64,000 nt of DNA from Benincasa hispida (GCF_009727055.1 NC_052353.1:43265539-43329538); one strand, 5' to 3'; numbered from the stretch's first letter, positions 11,561-23,627 are shown. Notes: a model not told the origin generated them from the letters alone. Numbers and translations: made by a program.

Positions 11561-11570
11561 AGGTGCTTTT

Positions 11571-13615
11571 AAAATTTTGGCCTTTAATTATTCCCTAACC
11601 ATTTGTTTTATAAATGTAGTTCTCGAAACGTTTGAGCAAGCGTAGATTTTACTCGCTGTAGAGAAGAAAGAATACTTTTCTAAAACTTGTACTTTAGGAG
11701 GTGAAATGCAATTGATCTTTTTAGTATTGTGACTTATCATTTTCAAAATTGTGTTTATTCCTACTGAAATAGATTGTGATATCCATACTTCAAATACATA
11801 ATACAGCTGGATTGAGATAGATTTCTACGAGTTAATGGTATTGATTTTGTCTATTATAAGTGGTTCAGGAGGTGGTCGAAAATAGTAAAATGATGAAGGA
11901 GCTTTTGTAGTTGAAAGCCATAAACAATTTATTTTCAACCAAGGCACAGATTTAGGAGGGCGAGAGAGTTAAAAAAATCACTTTTCCATTGATATTTTTG
12001 TGGGCATCTAAGGTAATCTATTCTTTCATCTCATGGTTAATAGTTCTGCTTTGCTTTTCTACTATAAAAATTCTCTTACCCTACAATTTGCTTCCTTTGT
12101 GATTTTGTTCGTATTTGACATGTCTTCAGGTTAGCGAACCCAAAAAACCTTATTAATCTCAATAATGTAAATGCTTGCACTGTTTGTCGACTTCTTGCAT
12201 GAAAACTTCTTTCGTAAGCTCTCCAATTTATCCTTTTCTTGTTATATTTTATTTTATATTTATTATGCTAACTGATACTTCTCTATAAGGATTATATGAA
12301 GTGAATCATGACATACATTTCCATTTTTCCTTCTCATTCAAGTTTTAAATGTTCTGTGGACGGTAGATTTATGTTTTCATAAAAAATAGTATTATTTATG
12401 TGTTTTCCTTTTTAAATTTCTCTAATTCTCAATGTGCTTCTATTACTTGACTTGATCTGAATGTTTTTCTATGATATGTTTAGATTGAAATTACAAATTC
12501 TGTAATATCAACTTTTAAGTTTCTAGTTAACATACCATTAAAAACTTTAGTGTTGTGTCTAATAAGTGAATCTCATTTCAAGCCAAGTAACTTTCATTCT
12601 TTGTTTCTTTGAAATATATATATCTATAGTCCTCTAAATCTCGTAAGAAAACCTAGGTTTATATGACAGAACACAACCAAAACAATTAATAAGTGCACAA
12701 TAGATTTATGCCTCTCTTGCTCTCTCACATTTCTTAGATTTGAACTTCATTTATTTAAGTGTGTTAATTAAACCTCAATAATCAGTATTTTGAGGCTCTT
12801 TTCTATCTACTCTCTTCAGTGGGTGTCCATTATTTTGAGGAGGAAAATGTTCAATTAGATGGAATGCAACAATTCAACTATCTTGTAGGTCATTACCAAT
12901 TTGAAAATTTTCTTTTTAGTTATTATTTCCGATTAGTATTGTTATCTTAGGTGGAATCAAATGTTTGGTTATTTTTATGGCATTTTACATCAGTTTGTAT
13001 AAATCGTTGGACACCCCAATGTGCAGTGTAGCATGGTCATATAAAATGAAATCTTTGTATTTTATAGTAGGTTCAGTTATACTACCAAATATTATTCTAG
13101 AAAACATCCTTGTAGGCATATTCTCTTAATTCCACATTAAGTTACCCCCTCCGCTCCTTAAATAATGCTTGGTTTTTCTATTATGTGTTTTTGTAGGTAT
13201 TTGGATATGGGATTGATGATTTCATATAGGGCTTTGAAGGATGGCTGCCACAGACTACAATGTCTGGGTATTATTCAACAAGTACTGCTAGGAAACGAGA
13301 TATAAAGGTTAAATGATGTAACTCAAAGAAACTATAGAAGTTACTTTGTTTTTTTTTTTCTTTCTTTTTTGTGTTTACTATAATGTAACTTAAAGTGATT
13401 GTAGTGATTGAAGAGTCACACAGTTAGCGATATGTATATGTTTATACTCTTATTTTGATATAAATACAATTATCATATTAAAAGTTTCTATAATTGACAT
13501 TGATTTTACAAATATATCTTAAATGATTTGTTTATTATATATATATATATATATATTATGCCATTAAAATGATATGTGACTTGAAAGTAGTACAAATGAA
13601 TACAAAAAAATTGGT
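11571..13615. other. No recognisable feature
   Basis: AT-rich spacer with a (TA)n run near 13536-13557 and a T-rich run near 13350. I see no supported gene. A less AT-rich patch at 13195-13310 shows no domain I can name. Confidence 0.6.
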
Positions 13616-14137
13616 ATGAAAAGTTGTGTACCATCCATAACAACACCTACCACGAGGTTTAAAAATGTTATATGTTTTTATAGCATTTTGTTACTGCTAT
13701 AAAAATGTTATTAAAGGTCATTCATAGCATTCATTATGTAAAGTTTCTATAACATTAAATTTATGTAATAAAAAATGAACATTTTATAACTTATTTTATA
13801 GCATTGAAAAAATGCTATCAAAAGTTGAGCACTTTCAATAACATTAGCCACGACAATATGCCTGAAAAGGTTTGTTATTTTACAGCGTTTTTTGTGGCTA
13901 TAATAAATGCTATTAAATTGCAACCATAGCATTTTTGCTAATGCTATGAATATTTAATAGCATTAAAATTATGCTGTCAAAAAATGACATTTTATAGACT
14001 TTTTATAACGTTGGAAAAACGCTATGAAAAGCTAGTGACTTTCAATAACATCGTCTATTACAGCGGCTCAAAAAACGCTATAAAAAAAAATCTATGATAG
14101 TGTTTTTTATCTGCTATTGTATGTGATATTTGTAGTA
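13616..14137. mobile_element. 3' end of a second CACTA-type element
   Basis: A dense set of subterminal repeats, ttatagc(a/g)tttttt and its complement aaaaa-gctata, runs in both orientations. It is followed by a terminus reading gatatttgtagtag at about 14124-14137. The complement (CTACTACAAATATC) has the CACTA-like form. The repeat motif differs from the TGTCGG motif upstream, so this is a different family. Its left end and any coding part were not found. Confidence 0.55.
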
Positions 14138-16545
14138 GTATCTTAATCAAACTTCTATTCCATTACAGGACTAATGTTATGAAGCAGTTTAATCAAGTAA
14201 GATTTAAAATTACGAATTACCTTTGGTAGTTCTTTAAAACTAGCACATGAGATACTTCTAAAAAACCTACCATACCCAATATGGTTGAGTTATTCATGAT
14301 TGACCTATGTGATCTTTTTCAAGTGAAAGTATTGAAGAAAAAAAAAAAAGAAAGAAAAAGGAAAGAAATAGAAAATAAAAGAAAAAGAAAAAAAGAAATG
14401 AAAAAAAAGGAAAAATAGACATGCTTTGTCAAATGACAACAGTATTTTACTCGTTTGACTCTATGCTATGTAGTTGCTAGCAAGAATGATACAAGAATAG
14501 ACAAAAGTGATCACTTAACAAATGGATAAATGCATCAAATAAAAAATGCAATGATTTTGGATGTCACACATTACATTAGGCCACTCGTCGTTGATTGCAT
14601 CATTATTTCTAAAAGAAAACCATTTACATAATTTGAGTAATTTTTGCAAATGTGCTTGCATATCATGCATACATATGAGATTCTTATCTATTCTTGCATC
14701 ATATATCAAGTGTTGAAATCATTCATCATATGTTTCCATGCATTGACAATTGCATTATTACTCCTTAAATTCAATTTAGCATGCTAGTTAAGAATCTTTA
14801 TTCTGGTTAGATTCATGTATACCATTATTACATCGCGTCTCAAGAGTTAAAATTATTGACCAATCCAAAAGAATCAGAGAACATGTATCCATACATTGCT
14901 AGTACATAATCACTCTAGTAATTGAGTATGTCAATAAAATGTCTCGATTTTCCTATATTATATCGAGAAGACTCATACATGCACATCATTGCATCACACG
15001 TCAAATGTTGACTTTATTGATCAAGCTAAAAAGAATTGAGGCATGTGTTACCATGCATGGTTAATTGCATAATCCATTTTTAGATTTAATTAGACATGTT
15101 CTTACATAAGAAAGCCTCTACTTATCATGTTCCATTTGTAAGATTGGGATAAATATATCCGTTTAACTCACATGTGTAATTTACCTAAACTTAAATTTAT
15201 CATATCAATAGGATCTTGCACATAAATGTTTCAAATTAACTTCGAACCTTTACCCAACCTTGAGTACTGTTTTTTTGGTGCAACTTAGTTTTCTTATTTC
15301 ATTCATATAGACAATCACCATAAATGAGAGTAAAGGTGATTTTCTCTTAATGGATTTTAAAATCCAATTTGATATCAATTTGAAAATTTTCATAAGGTTT
15401 TGTTTCAATTTAGTTTCGATCAGTTTTACAAATAAATTCTAATTGAGAATTTTCAAATAAAACTTATTTGAATTTGATTTGGAATTAGCTTCGATAAGTT
15501 TCCAAATTGAAATTTAATCTTCAATTGGAGTTCTTTTTATCACTTTTTTGTCCAACCCTTCAATTTGACTAAAATTAATTTCGAATCATTTAAATTTTGA
15601 GTTTCTAAAATATCTTGAATTCAACATTAATTTAATATTGTCATAAATGAATTTAACTTGGTGTTAATTTACATTTGTCAATTGAATTTCAATCCCATTC
15701 AAATTCAATTTCCAAAATATTTTAAATTTGTTTTAATTCAAATTTCCTAAATAAAATTCAACTTGATTTAAATGATTTTGAATCATTTCAATTTCGAATT
15801 TTAAAAAAAGAAACCTCAACTTCAATTTTAATTTGAATCTTTCATAAATGATTTTTAACTTGGTTTTAATTTAAACAATGAATTTCAATTTCACAAATTT
15901 GAAATTTTTAAATAAAGCTTCAATTAGATTTTCATCTTGGTTTACAAAATAAATTTCAATATTCCTTTGAAGGGCTTACACCACTCATAAGGATTGATTC
16001 ATATTTTACCTCTAAAATATGTTTTGATCCACATGAGACATTTCTTAAACTATCATGTTAATCACATGACAGAGTTGAGATTGTCAATAATATCTCAAAT
16101 TCATAAGGTGAATGTTTCTCAAATTGGGAAACACAAACGTCGACATGGTAATAAATTAATGGACGTTTTTCCACTCATAAAGTGTTAACTCTGCTTTATT
16201 ATTTAAAGTTAGGAATGAGATTTAGTGAGACATTGGTTATATTTATTTTGACATTCTAGTGTTAATGAAATGTTCATCTTCTAAATTATATTCCAAATAT
16301 AATACAAAGTTTGACAATGAATTTAAAATAAAATTAACTATATGCAATAAATTTTGTCTATTGTTGAGGTACTTAAGTTGACTGTAACGGAACATCTCTA
16401 CTTTAAAACTATTCATTAGTTGTTTTTTATTTAATTTCATTAACATTTTTTTGAATAAGCATTTTTAATAAATAAACATTTTTTTTTAACAAATATAGAC
16501 CATTTTTTATAAAATAAATTGGATAACAAAAATAAGATGATTTCA
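14138..16545. other. AT-rich intergenic DNA with low-complexity runs
   Basis: It contains a purine run (A/G only) at 14335-14420 and a long region at 15270-15970 built from loosely repeated 'aatttgaa/ttcaatttg' words. There are 'tgcatgcatca' phrases near 14530-15070. No gene is supported. Confidence 0.6.
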
Positions 16546-16549
16546 AATG

Positions 16550-16760
16550 GGTATTGTAGGGGTGCTAATGCTTTCCCTATGCTCAATGACCCCCGAACCT
16601 AACTTCAGTTAAGTAGACCACATTTTTTTCTTTTAAAATAGGTGACCAATACACTAGTAATTATTGATGGTGACCCCAAATCTTTCACCTTGTAAGAGAC
16701 CCTTAGGGAAGGACATCGGCCGCTCTTGTCGCGATGATGTTACGACATGTAGATAAGAAG
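16550..16760 (+). mobile_element. Possible Tat/Ogre-like LTR end fragment
   Basis: The phrase ggggtgctaatgctttccct, followed by 'tgacccccgaacct', a T-rich tract and 'ggtgacc', resembles the 3' part of Tat/Ogre-type Gypsy LTRs of eudicots as I remember them. Nothing of the element body follows. Tentative. Confidence 0.3.
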
Positions 16761-18312
16761 TTAAAATCAAATCTTGATAATTCAATAATTGAAATTGCAT
16801 TGGGTGATTTCATTCCACCAAGCTAGAATGTTTCTTTTGATTACACATCTATCCTTTTATTTTCATGTTTCTACTTTTCTATACTTCATTTTCTATTCCA
16901 CACAAAATCTCTCATTTATCGCTTTAACTTAAAATAATTAATTGTAAGAAACTAATATTTGTGCTTCCCTCCTGATCGACCTGACCTTGCCACTTAGATA
17001 ACTTAGTAGTATAGGTAGTATTGATCGGTATAATACAAAATTTTCTTTGATTGGCCATTTACAGGTGTAAAAGGTTACATCAGTCTGTATTTTTTACATT
17101 AAAATACTAATTTTAATCATGTAATTTCAAATGCCTAATTTTAGTCCAAGTAACAATAAATCTTAAATTTAGAGGCCCTATGCTTGTTTATTGATTTTTA
17201 AATTTTGTTTTTGTTATTTATTAACATTTTTATCATCAATTTTAAAATCATATTCATATATCATATTTTCTTATATTACAATTATTATCATTATTTAATT
17301 AATTTTGATAAAAAAATAACTCTGAATGACTAGATTTACGATTTATTAAAAAGTATAAGAATTAAAATTCTTATACATTGAAAGTACTTGAACTTAAATT
17401 GAATGGATAAAGTATTTTTGTCATTACCAATTTCATTCTCCTGTCTAATATCCACCCTTACATTAGCTCCAACTAGATTATGTTTATTGCTCAATGAGTG
17501 AATATATATTGGTGGATTCAAAAGTTTTGTTCCTAGACCTAGTTTAAAGCTTTGCAAAAATATAAAATGAGTCAAAAAAATTAAGTTACAAATTTAAGCT
17601 CATGGACTATCAATTTGTATCTTATATGTAAATAATTAAACTTAAAAAAGAATAAAGGTCAATAGAGCAGATTTTGAAGTTTGTTCCAGAGATGGTTGGC
17701 AACATTGCAATGAATGAACAAATGGTCCATATTTTAATTTGTAAGATTTCCATGATATTGAAAAGTCAAAATCATTATAAACTAACTTACATTTTAAAAG
17801 CTCAACAACCAACAATAGAACAAGTCAAAGTAATATATATTTGCTAGACACAGCCCAAGGACCCTTTGCATAAAACTCCAATTTAGATAGTCACTCCATT
17901 TCCTTGTTGTTTCGTTCACCTATATAAATAAAATACCTTACCATCGTCCTTGGACTATTAGCTGCATAGCGACTACAATACAGAAAGAGATTCGGGTGAA
18001 GGTTCCTTGAGAACGATATAAGAGCTATACATACTAATATACATTTAGACATTGCATATAATCAAAGATATAAAAATTCAAAATTACATCCTGCATACAT
18101 ATTATAAACATGCTAATACATGACAATATGAAGACACTCAATCATACTATTTTACCTAGTTCGAAACAAACCAGATATACGGGTATTCGAACTTCTAACC
18201 TTCACTTCTATTATTAGAAAACTTATATATATCCTACTATATATTATCATCGAGGGGTATTTATTTATTTTTGGAATTAAAGAGAGACTAATATTACATA
18301 ATCATTAGGGTT
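16761..18312. other. AT-rich 3' flank of the BURP gene
   Basis: No coding region or repeat family recognised. The part next to 18312 contains the 3' UTR of the minus-strand BURP gene, but no single polyadenylation signal stands out among many AT-rich candidates. Confidence 0.55.
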
Positions 18313-19763
18313 TCAAGCAACAGGAATCCAAACAAAATCATCAGCAGGGAAGAAATGGCAAATGGGCATGTCCCCTGGTTGAAGTTTGAGGACTTGAAAG
18401 GCAGGATGGGTAGAGCTCCATTGAGAAGTATCCATATGACAAATTGCCAAAGCTTCAACTCTATCTCCATTTTCACCTTCCAATTCAATTTTCAACACAT
18501 TATTATCTCCTTCTTGGTAATGACAATAATAAATGGCGTAAGGATATGGCATGGTGTGACAAGCCACAAGCTTAGGAGCTGCAATTTCCATAGGGGTATC
18601 AAAGATTGTGTAATTTTGGAAATGGACATTGGATTTAGTAAGATGTGAAGTTTTGAGAAGCTTAAATGATGAGGATGATGAAGAATAAGATTTTGTTGGA
18701 AATATTAAGGATGTTTTTACAAAATCCATCATTGATTCCATGGAAGTTGCACAAAATTTGGTCTCTCCTTTGATGGGTTTGAGCTCACATTGTTGGAGGG
18801 TTTCTTTGATTGCTTGAGCTTGAGGGGAATTTGGAGGGAAGGAGAAATAAGAGAGGATATGAGGGAGTTGTTTGAAGGCAAAAGGGATTTGATCAGCTTT
18901 TTGTTTGGGTAAAAATGGTGGGGATTTTGAAGGGTCTCTTTTGGGGAAATAGATTGCTAGTTTTTTGCCAACCTTTAGGTCATTGATTGTGAAGAAAACT
19001 ATGAGTAAAGGGTTTATATTGTGATTCATATAAGATGATGAAGAAGAAGAATCATCATTATTATTATTCTTTTTCTTCGGAAATTGATCATCTTGGGAAT
19101 TTTCAATATTATTTCCCATTTGTGTCACCATTTTTATGATGGGATTTTGTGTACTTGATGTTGCCTCAATAAAATCCTTCATTTCAATTTGCTTGCCCTT
19201 CTCATCAATTTCACCCATGGAAGCTTCAATTCTTCCCTCAGCAAACTGCACAATATGAAATAATTTGAATTTTTTTTTTCTCAAGGAAAGTTGATACTAT
19301 TTTTTGAGAATATGGTACTAGTAGGTACATCAAGATATTTAAACTAAGTTAACACATCCGTAACACCATAATCATACTCCGAACCAAATGATAAACACTA
19401 CTACCACTCGTCCATTTTCTACCATGTTTACATTTAAACATAGCAAAGTTTTGAAAAAAAAGGGGGAAATTTTCTTAAAAGCTTAATTTTGTTTTTGAAA
19501 TTTGATTATGAATTGAAATATTGTTAAAAAAATGTGTAAAAACAAATTCTACATAGAAAATTGGAAGAAAAAACAAGCATAAATTTAAAAAATAGAAAAC
19601 AGAAAACGAAAAACGAAATCGTTATTAAATGGATCTTTATAACACCAAACTAAAATTTGGAATTAGAAGCCATTTTTTTCTCTCTTTTTAACAAGCTCAC
19701 CATGGGTAGATATAGAAGAATTAGGAAGATGAAGCAATTAGTAGCCAGTCTGCTGCCCTCCAT
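18313..19763 (-). CDS. BURP-domain secreted protein (two exons)
   Basis: Predicted structure: complement(join(18313..19245, 19701..19763)), 331 residues. Exon 1 (63 bases, ATG at 19763) encodes MEGSRLATNC followed by a hydrophobic run, a typical signal peptide. It ends at a gtgagc donor. The 455-base intron ends in ttgtgcag, and exon 2 opens in frame with FAEGRIEAS. The C-terminal two thirds is a BURP domain: FFTINDLKVGKKLAIYFP, FCATSMESMMDFV, then four Cys-His pairs spaced CH-X10-CH-X26-CH-X25-CH, including PYPYAIYYCH and PICHFFPADDFVWIP. This fits the family consensus exactly. BURP proteins are exported, cell-wall-associated or vacuolar proteins; some relatives act on stress responses or cyclise peptides. 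The segment between signal peptide and domain has Asn and Ser runs and no tandem core-peptide motif, so a peptide-cyclising role is not indicated. A frame running straight into the intron would give a false start at 19284. A partial copy of this locus lies at 22190-23627. Confidence 0.9.
19391..19645. mobile_element. Truncated MITE in the BURP intron
   Basis: The intron contains 'aacactactaccactcgtccattttctacc', split here as related phrases, then 'cttaattttgtttttgaaatttg' type sequence and a 'cgttattaaatggatc' end. The same unit is more complete in the duplicate at 22375-22675, where the outer ends gtttgataaccatttt and attatcaaattgagc form the inverted termini. The left end has been lost in this copy. 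Confidence 0.5.
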
Positions 19764-20760
19764 CCTTTTTCCCTCGAGTATTTTTTTTTTTTAACTCTCT
19801 ACCTGAAGTGCAATAAAATGGGATGAGATATAAAAAAAAATGGTGTGGAATGGTAAACTACTTTCTTAAATTGGAAGTAGTTTTTATTTTTATAGATTAT
19901 TAAATTGGAAGTAGGTAGATGATATGAATTATTGTCTTTTACTATTTTGTCCATGTTGATTACTATCATGTAGGCCATTGCTGACATTAATTGAATTATC
20001 AAATCAAAATTATTTTCTCCATGTTGATTACGTTGTGTATAAGCTTCCAAAGAGTCGATATATATCTATGGTCAATTTATTGGAATCATATCTAGAAAGA
20101 ATATGCTTTATTTCGGTCGTGATATTGTATGATTTAAGATAGCTGTTAAAAATTACACTACTACCCTTTGACGGTTCATTAATGGATAATAAAGATTTGT
20201 TTGATAATGTTCCCGTTTTCTATTTGCTGTTTCTGTTTTTCATTTTTTAAGAAATGGACATATTTGATAACTGTTCATGTTTGATGTTTCTAAAATTTGA
20301 GAAATGTTTCTAAAAAATGGGCAAAAATCGAAAAACTATAAAAATAGCTTCTTCAGTTGTGTTTATCTTTTATTTGAACACATTTCTAAGTTATATCAAA
20401 ATGTAGACTTAGCAAGTTGGTAAGCAAGTTTACCCAACACATTTTCTTGCTTCAATATCCTGGGATCAAATGTCAGGTAAGAGTTTTTTTTTTTTTTTTT
20501 TTTCCCTTTCTTTAATGTTTTCTTCTTTTGAATGTTTTTTTTATTTCTTTTATTAATTTTTTTTTAATTTTTTTTATATTTTTATGTTACTTCAATTTTA
20601 AATTTTAAATTTTCAAATATCTACATTTACATTTAATTTTAAATTCTCAACATGTATATATAAAAAATTTTTGAATTTTGAATTTTGAATTTTTTAATAT
20701 GTATTTTTATATATATATTTTTTGTTTTTAGTACATACGAAACAATAGAATGTTATAATA
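19764..20760. other. BURP gene 5' flank (also present as a duplicate downstream)
   Basis: Upstream region of the minus-strand BURP gene. It includes a T-run at 19776-19792 and, further out, 'gataattgttc/tttctgtttctc' words. From 19225 to about 20745 it is matched, with indels, by 22190-23627. The 83-codon minus-strand frame 19799-20050 is also found, broken, in the duplicate and is not convincing as a protein. Confidence 0.6.
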
Positions 20761-20899
20761 TATAAATTTTGTTTACTAAGATATTCATTCAGGTTCAATG
20801 TGTTTCTAATGTACATATTTATAGGACAATTAGTCCTCTGGTTTTAGTTGGCCATTCTTTCTTTACAATAGCAATATTGTAAGTGCATCAGTCGAGTAA

Positions 20900-21440
20900 A
20901 AAGGAAAGAGTTGCATCACTTGGAGACATACTCCGATCTGTTTACTTTCTTTGTATCGTGATTCATTTGAGAAGGGATGCTCAGAGCTTAGAGGGGCCTA
21001 AACCATTTGAGTAAAGGATACTTTGCTCCTAGAAGAAAAGATACAATTCAAGTGAAAATGAGTCTTACGACTTGAGGGAAGCTCGAGTCTTATAGAGAAG
21101 GAGTCTCAGTCTTAGGGGGAGCCTAAGACATTCTTCATTGATACTACTACTTAGAGGGAGCCTAAGTTTCTATGAGAGGGAGTCTCAAATCTAGGGGGAG
21201 TCTAGGTATATATTGAGTGATAAAGTTGATCGTGAGTCACTATAATTGTGTTATCATTACAGAAAAGTACGTCGTAATTGCTTATCATTGATATTAGTAA
21301 AGTTATCTTTCCTGAGCATGTTGCCTCCCAGACAGAGGTAGTTTACACCGAACTAGGTTACCAATCTCTTTTGTTCATATGTCTCTTGATTATTTCTTGT
21401 AACTATTGTGTGGAATGTTGTAACATTGTAGGTGACATAG
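20900..21440 (+). mobile_element. Possible retroelement LTR-region fragment
   Basis: The region repeats a cttaggggg-agcctaag type phrase about every 60 bases (20985, 21109, 21147, 21195) and continues into a segment with 'ttgcctcccagacagagg', 'gaactaggttaccaatctc' and 'ttgtaactattgtgtgg'. This is consistent with the polypurine/LTR end region of a Copia element, but no coding part is attached. Tentative. Confidence 0.35.
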
Positions 21441-21464
21441 TTATCTCCAAGTAGTCAACTTCTT

Positions 21465-21945
21465 GTTGAATCAACACCAGCACACAGCGAAAGAAATCAG
21501 GATCCATAAGGATTCTAATTTATTAATTTTGGCATAAAAGAAACATGCTAAAACATAGTTTAATGGGTTTCATGAACATACCTTGGCCGAACCATTGAAA
21601 TCTCCTTTTTCCAGCTGTAAAATCCTCCAAATCCTTTTGAACGTGACCAGCAGAGATTGAACCAAACCAACCACAAACCATTTGAGGCTGAACCGGACCA
21701 AACCTCAAGAGAACCAATCGAGCCAACTTCCTTTTGCTCTCGCCCAAAATCTCACCAAGGCTGATCTTTAGCAATGACGACTATCGTCATGCGTTTGCTT
21801 GATTGTTTAGTGTTTGCTTGATCATTTAACAACCAATGCCTATCGTTTAACAAAGCTACACGATTGTGTAGTATTTTCCTTCTATCGCATAGTGTCATCG
21901 TCTAGCGCTGAAGGATGCTACACGATCACTTATTTTCCTTCTATA
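21465..21945 (-). mobile_element. Copia-family LTR fragment (minus strand)
   Basis: Bases 21510-21585 match the LTR terminal region at 42225-42300 ('attaattttggcataa', 'catgcta', 'tgggtttcatgaacatacc'). The following part carries 'aaccggaccaaacc' words and then atcgt(t/c)tag(c) repeats, as at 48950-49880. It is a truncated minus-strand copy of the family that gave the element at 42181-50802. Confidence 0.55.
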
Positions 21946-21999
21946 TGTAATACAATATAGAGGTAAGAAGAGAGGTGGAGGATCTCTTGCAATGTACAC

Positions 22000-22188
22000 T
22001 TAACTCTCGATGGGGTCGGGTCCCCATGGGTCTTTGCCCCGATCTGAATCCCTAATTTGACTGGGATGGGGATGGGTCCCCGAGAGGAGCTGTTTCGCCT
22101 GACGAGGATGGGGGAAATATCTCTTGCAGGGACGATGATGGGGAATCCTCCCTTTGCCCTGCCCAGCCCCGGCCCGTTGCCAATCCTA
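22000..22188. repeat. GC-rich GGGGATGGG/TCCCC repeat patch
   Basis: A sharply GC-richer island in AT-rich DNA, made of words such as ggggatgggtccccg, gatggggaatcctccc and gcccagccccggcccg. It looks like a fragment of a repetitive element. The frames on both strands across it are G/P/R-rich artefacts. Confidence 0.5.
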
Positions 22189-22189
22189 C

Positions 22190-23627
22190 ATGGGAGTTTC
22201 AATTCTTCCTTCAACAAACTGCACAATATGAAACTTGTGAGTACTTTTTTTCTCAAAGAAAGTTTATACTATTTTTTTGAACAATATATATTTGACTATG
22301 GTATTCATATGTGAACTAGGATATCTCAATTAGGTAGTACCTTCATCATACTCCGAACCAAAAGTTGATACTAAGGTTCGTTTGATAACCATTTTGTTTT
22401 TGAAAATTAAGCTTAATTATAAACACTACTTCCACTCTTTTTTTGTTTTATAGTCTATTTTCTACCCATGTTTACATTAGAACATAGGAATGTTTTGAAA
22501 AACAAAAAGGAAAATTTTCTTAAAAACTTAATTTTGTTTTTGAAATTTGATTATGAATTGAATTGTTTTGAAATTATGTGTAAGAACAAAGTATACAAAG
22601 AAAATTGGGAGAAAAAACAAGCATAAATTTGAAAAATATAAAACAAAAAATGAATTTATTATCAAATTGAGCTTTATAACAGCAAACTAAAATTTAGAAT
22701 TAGAAGCCATTTTCTCTCTTTTTAGGAAACTTTACCATAAGTAGAAATAGAAGAATTGGAAGTAGTTTTTATTTTTATGGATGATTAAATTGGAAGTACG
22801 TAAATGATATGAATTATTATCTTTTATTATTTTGTCCATGATATAAATATCATGTAGACCATTGCTGACTTTAATTGAATTATCAAAATCAAAATTATTT
22901 TCTCCATGTTGATTACGTTGTGTATAAGCTTCCAAAGAGTCGATATATATCTATGGTTTAATTTATTCGAATCATATCTAGAAAGATTCTGCTTTATTTA
23001 GGTAGTGATATTGTATAGTTTAAGATAGCACTTTAAAAATACACTACTACCCTTTGTCGGTTTATTAGTGGATAATAAGGACCCATTTGATAATTATCCC
23101 ATTTTTTATTTCCTGTTTCTGTTTCTCATTTTTTAAGAATTGACATGTTTGATAACTTTTCTTGTTTGATGTTTCTAAAATTTGAGAAACATTTTTAAAA
23201 AGAAGGTCAAAATCGAGAAACTACAAAAATAACTTCTTCTGTTCCGTTTCTCTTTTATTTAAATGTGTTTCTAAGTTATATCAAAATGTAGATTTAGCTA
23301 GTTAGTAAGCAAGTTTACACAAGACATTTTCTTGCTTCAAAATCTTGGGATTAAATGTCATGTAAGAGTGTTTTTTTCCTTTCTTTTATATTTTCTTTTG
23401 TTAAATTTATTTTCTTTATTATTTTTTATATTTTTATATGTTAATTTATTTTTTAATTTTAAATTTTCAAATGTTTACATTTATATATTATTTTAATTTT
23501 CAGATTTCAAATTCTCAACATGTATATATAAATATTTTTTGAATTTTGAATTTTAAATTTTTTAATATGTATTTTTATATATTATTTGTATTTTTATTAT
23601 TTTTTTGTTTTTAGTACATACAAAACC
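22190..23627 (-). pseudogene. Partial duplicate of the BURP gene (intron and 5' region)
   Basis: This segment parallels 19225-20745. It starts within the first bases of exon 2 (caattcttcc-ttcaacaaactgcacaatatgaaa) and continues through the intron with its MITE. At the former exon 1 position (22725-22755) most of the signal-peptide exon is deleted; only a remnant around the splice donor remains. It then continues through the same 5' flank, including 'cttccaaagagtcgatatatatc' type sequence, to the 'gtacata' point where the Copia element starts. The BURP-domain part of exon 2 is absent, so nothing can be made from it. Confidence 0.8.
22375..22675. mobile_element. MITE copy in the BURP duplicate
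   Basis: About 300 bases are bounded by gtttgataaccatttt and aatttattatcaaattgag, which are imperfect inverted repeats of each other, with an AT-rich non-coding interior. Such 'tttgataacca' MITEs appear common in cucurbit and other eudicot introns. It is orthologous to the truncated copy at 19391-19645. Confidence 0.5.

Larger units (their letters stand above)
6701..11570 (+). mobile_element. CACTA-like element carrying host gene fragments
   Basis: The left end reads TACTACAAGAATTCTAAC, close to the plant CACTA terminus CACTACAAGAA, with an apparent first-base change. Both ends carry subterminal repeats of TTAATGTCGGTTT / AAACCGACATTAA in both orientations (6722-6835 and 11405-11560), the usual binding-site architecture of CACTA elements. 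Between them are decayed exons of unrelated plant genes (see separate entries) and no transposase. This is the layout of a non-autonomous gene-capturing ('Pack-type') element. The right terminal repeat and a 3-bp target duplication were not located, so the right limit is approximate. Confidence 0.6.

Noticed and set aside
18355..18648. 97-codon plus-strand frame opposite the BURP gene
   Set aside because: Antisense shadow of the conserved BURP exon; no independent domain.
19799..20050. 83-codon minus-strand frame upstream of BURP, with a relative at 22732-22935
   Set aside because: The similarity between the two is explained by the DNA duplication; the second copy is altered in length and sequence and lies in non-coding flank.
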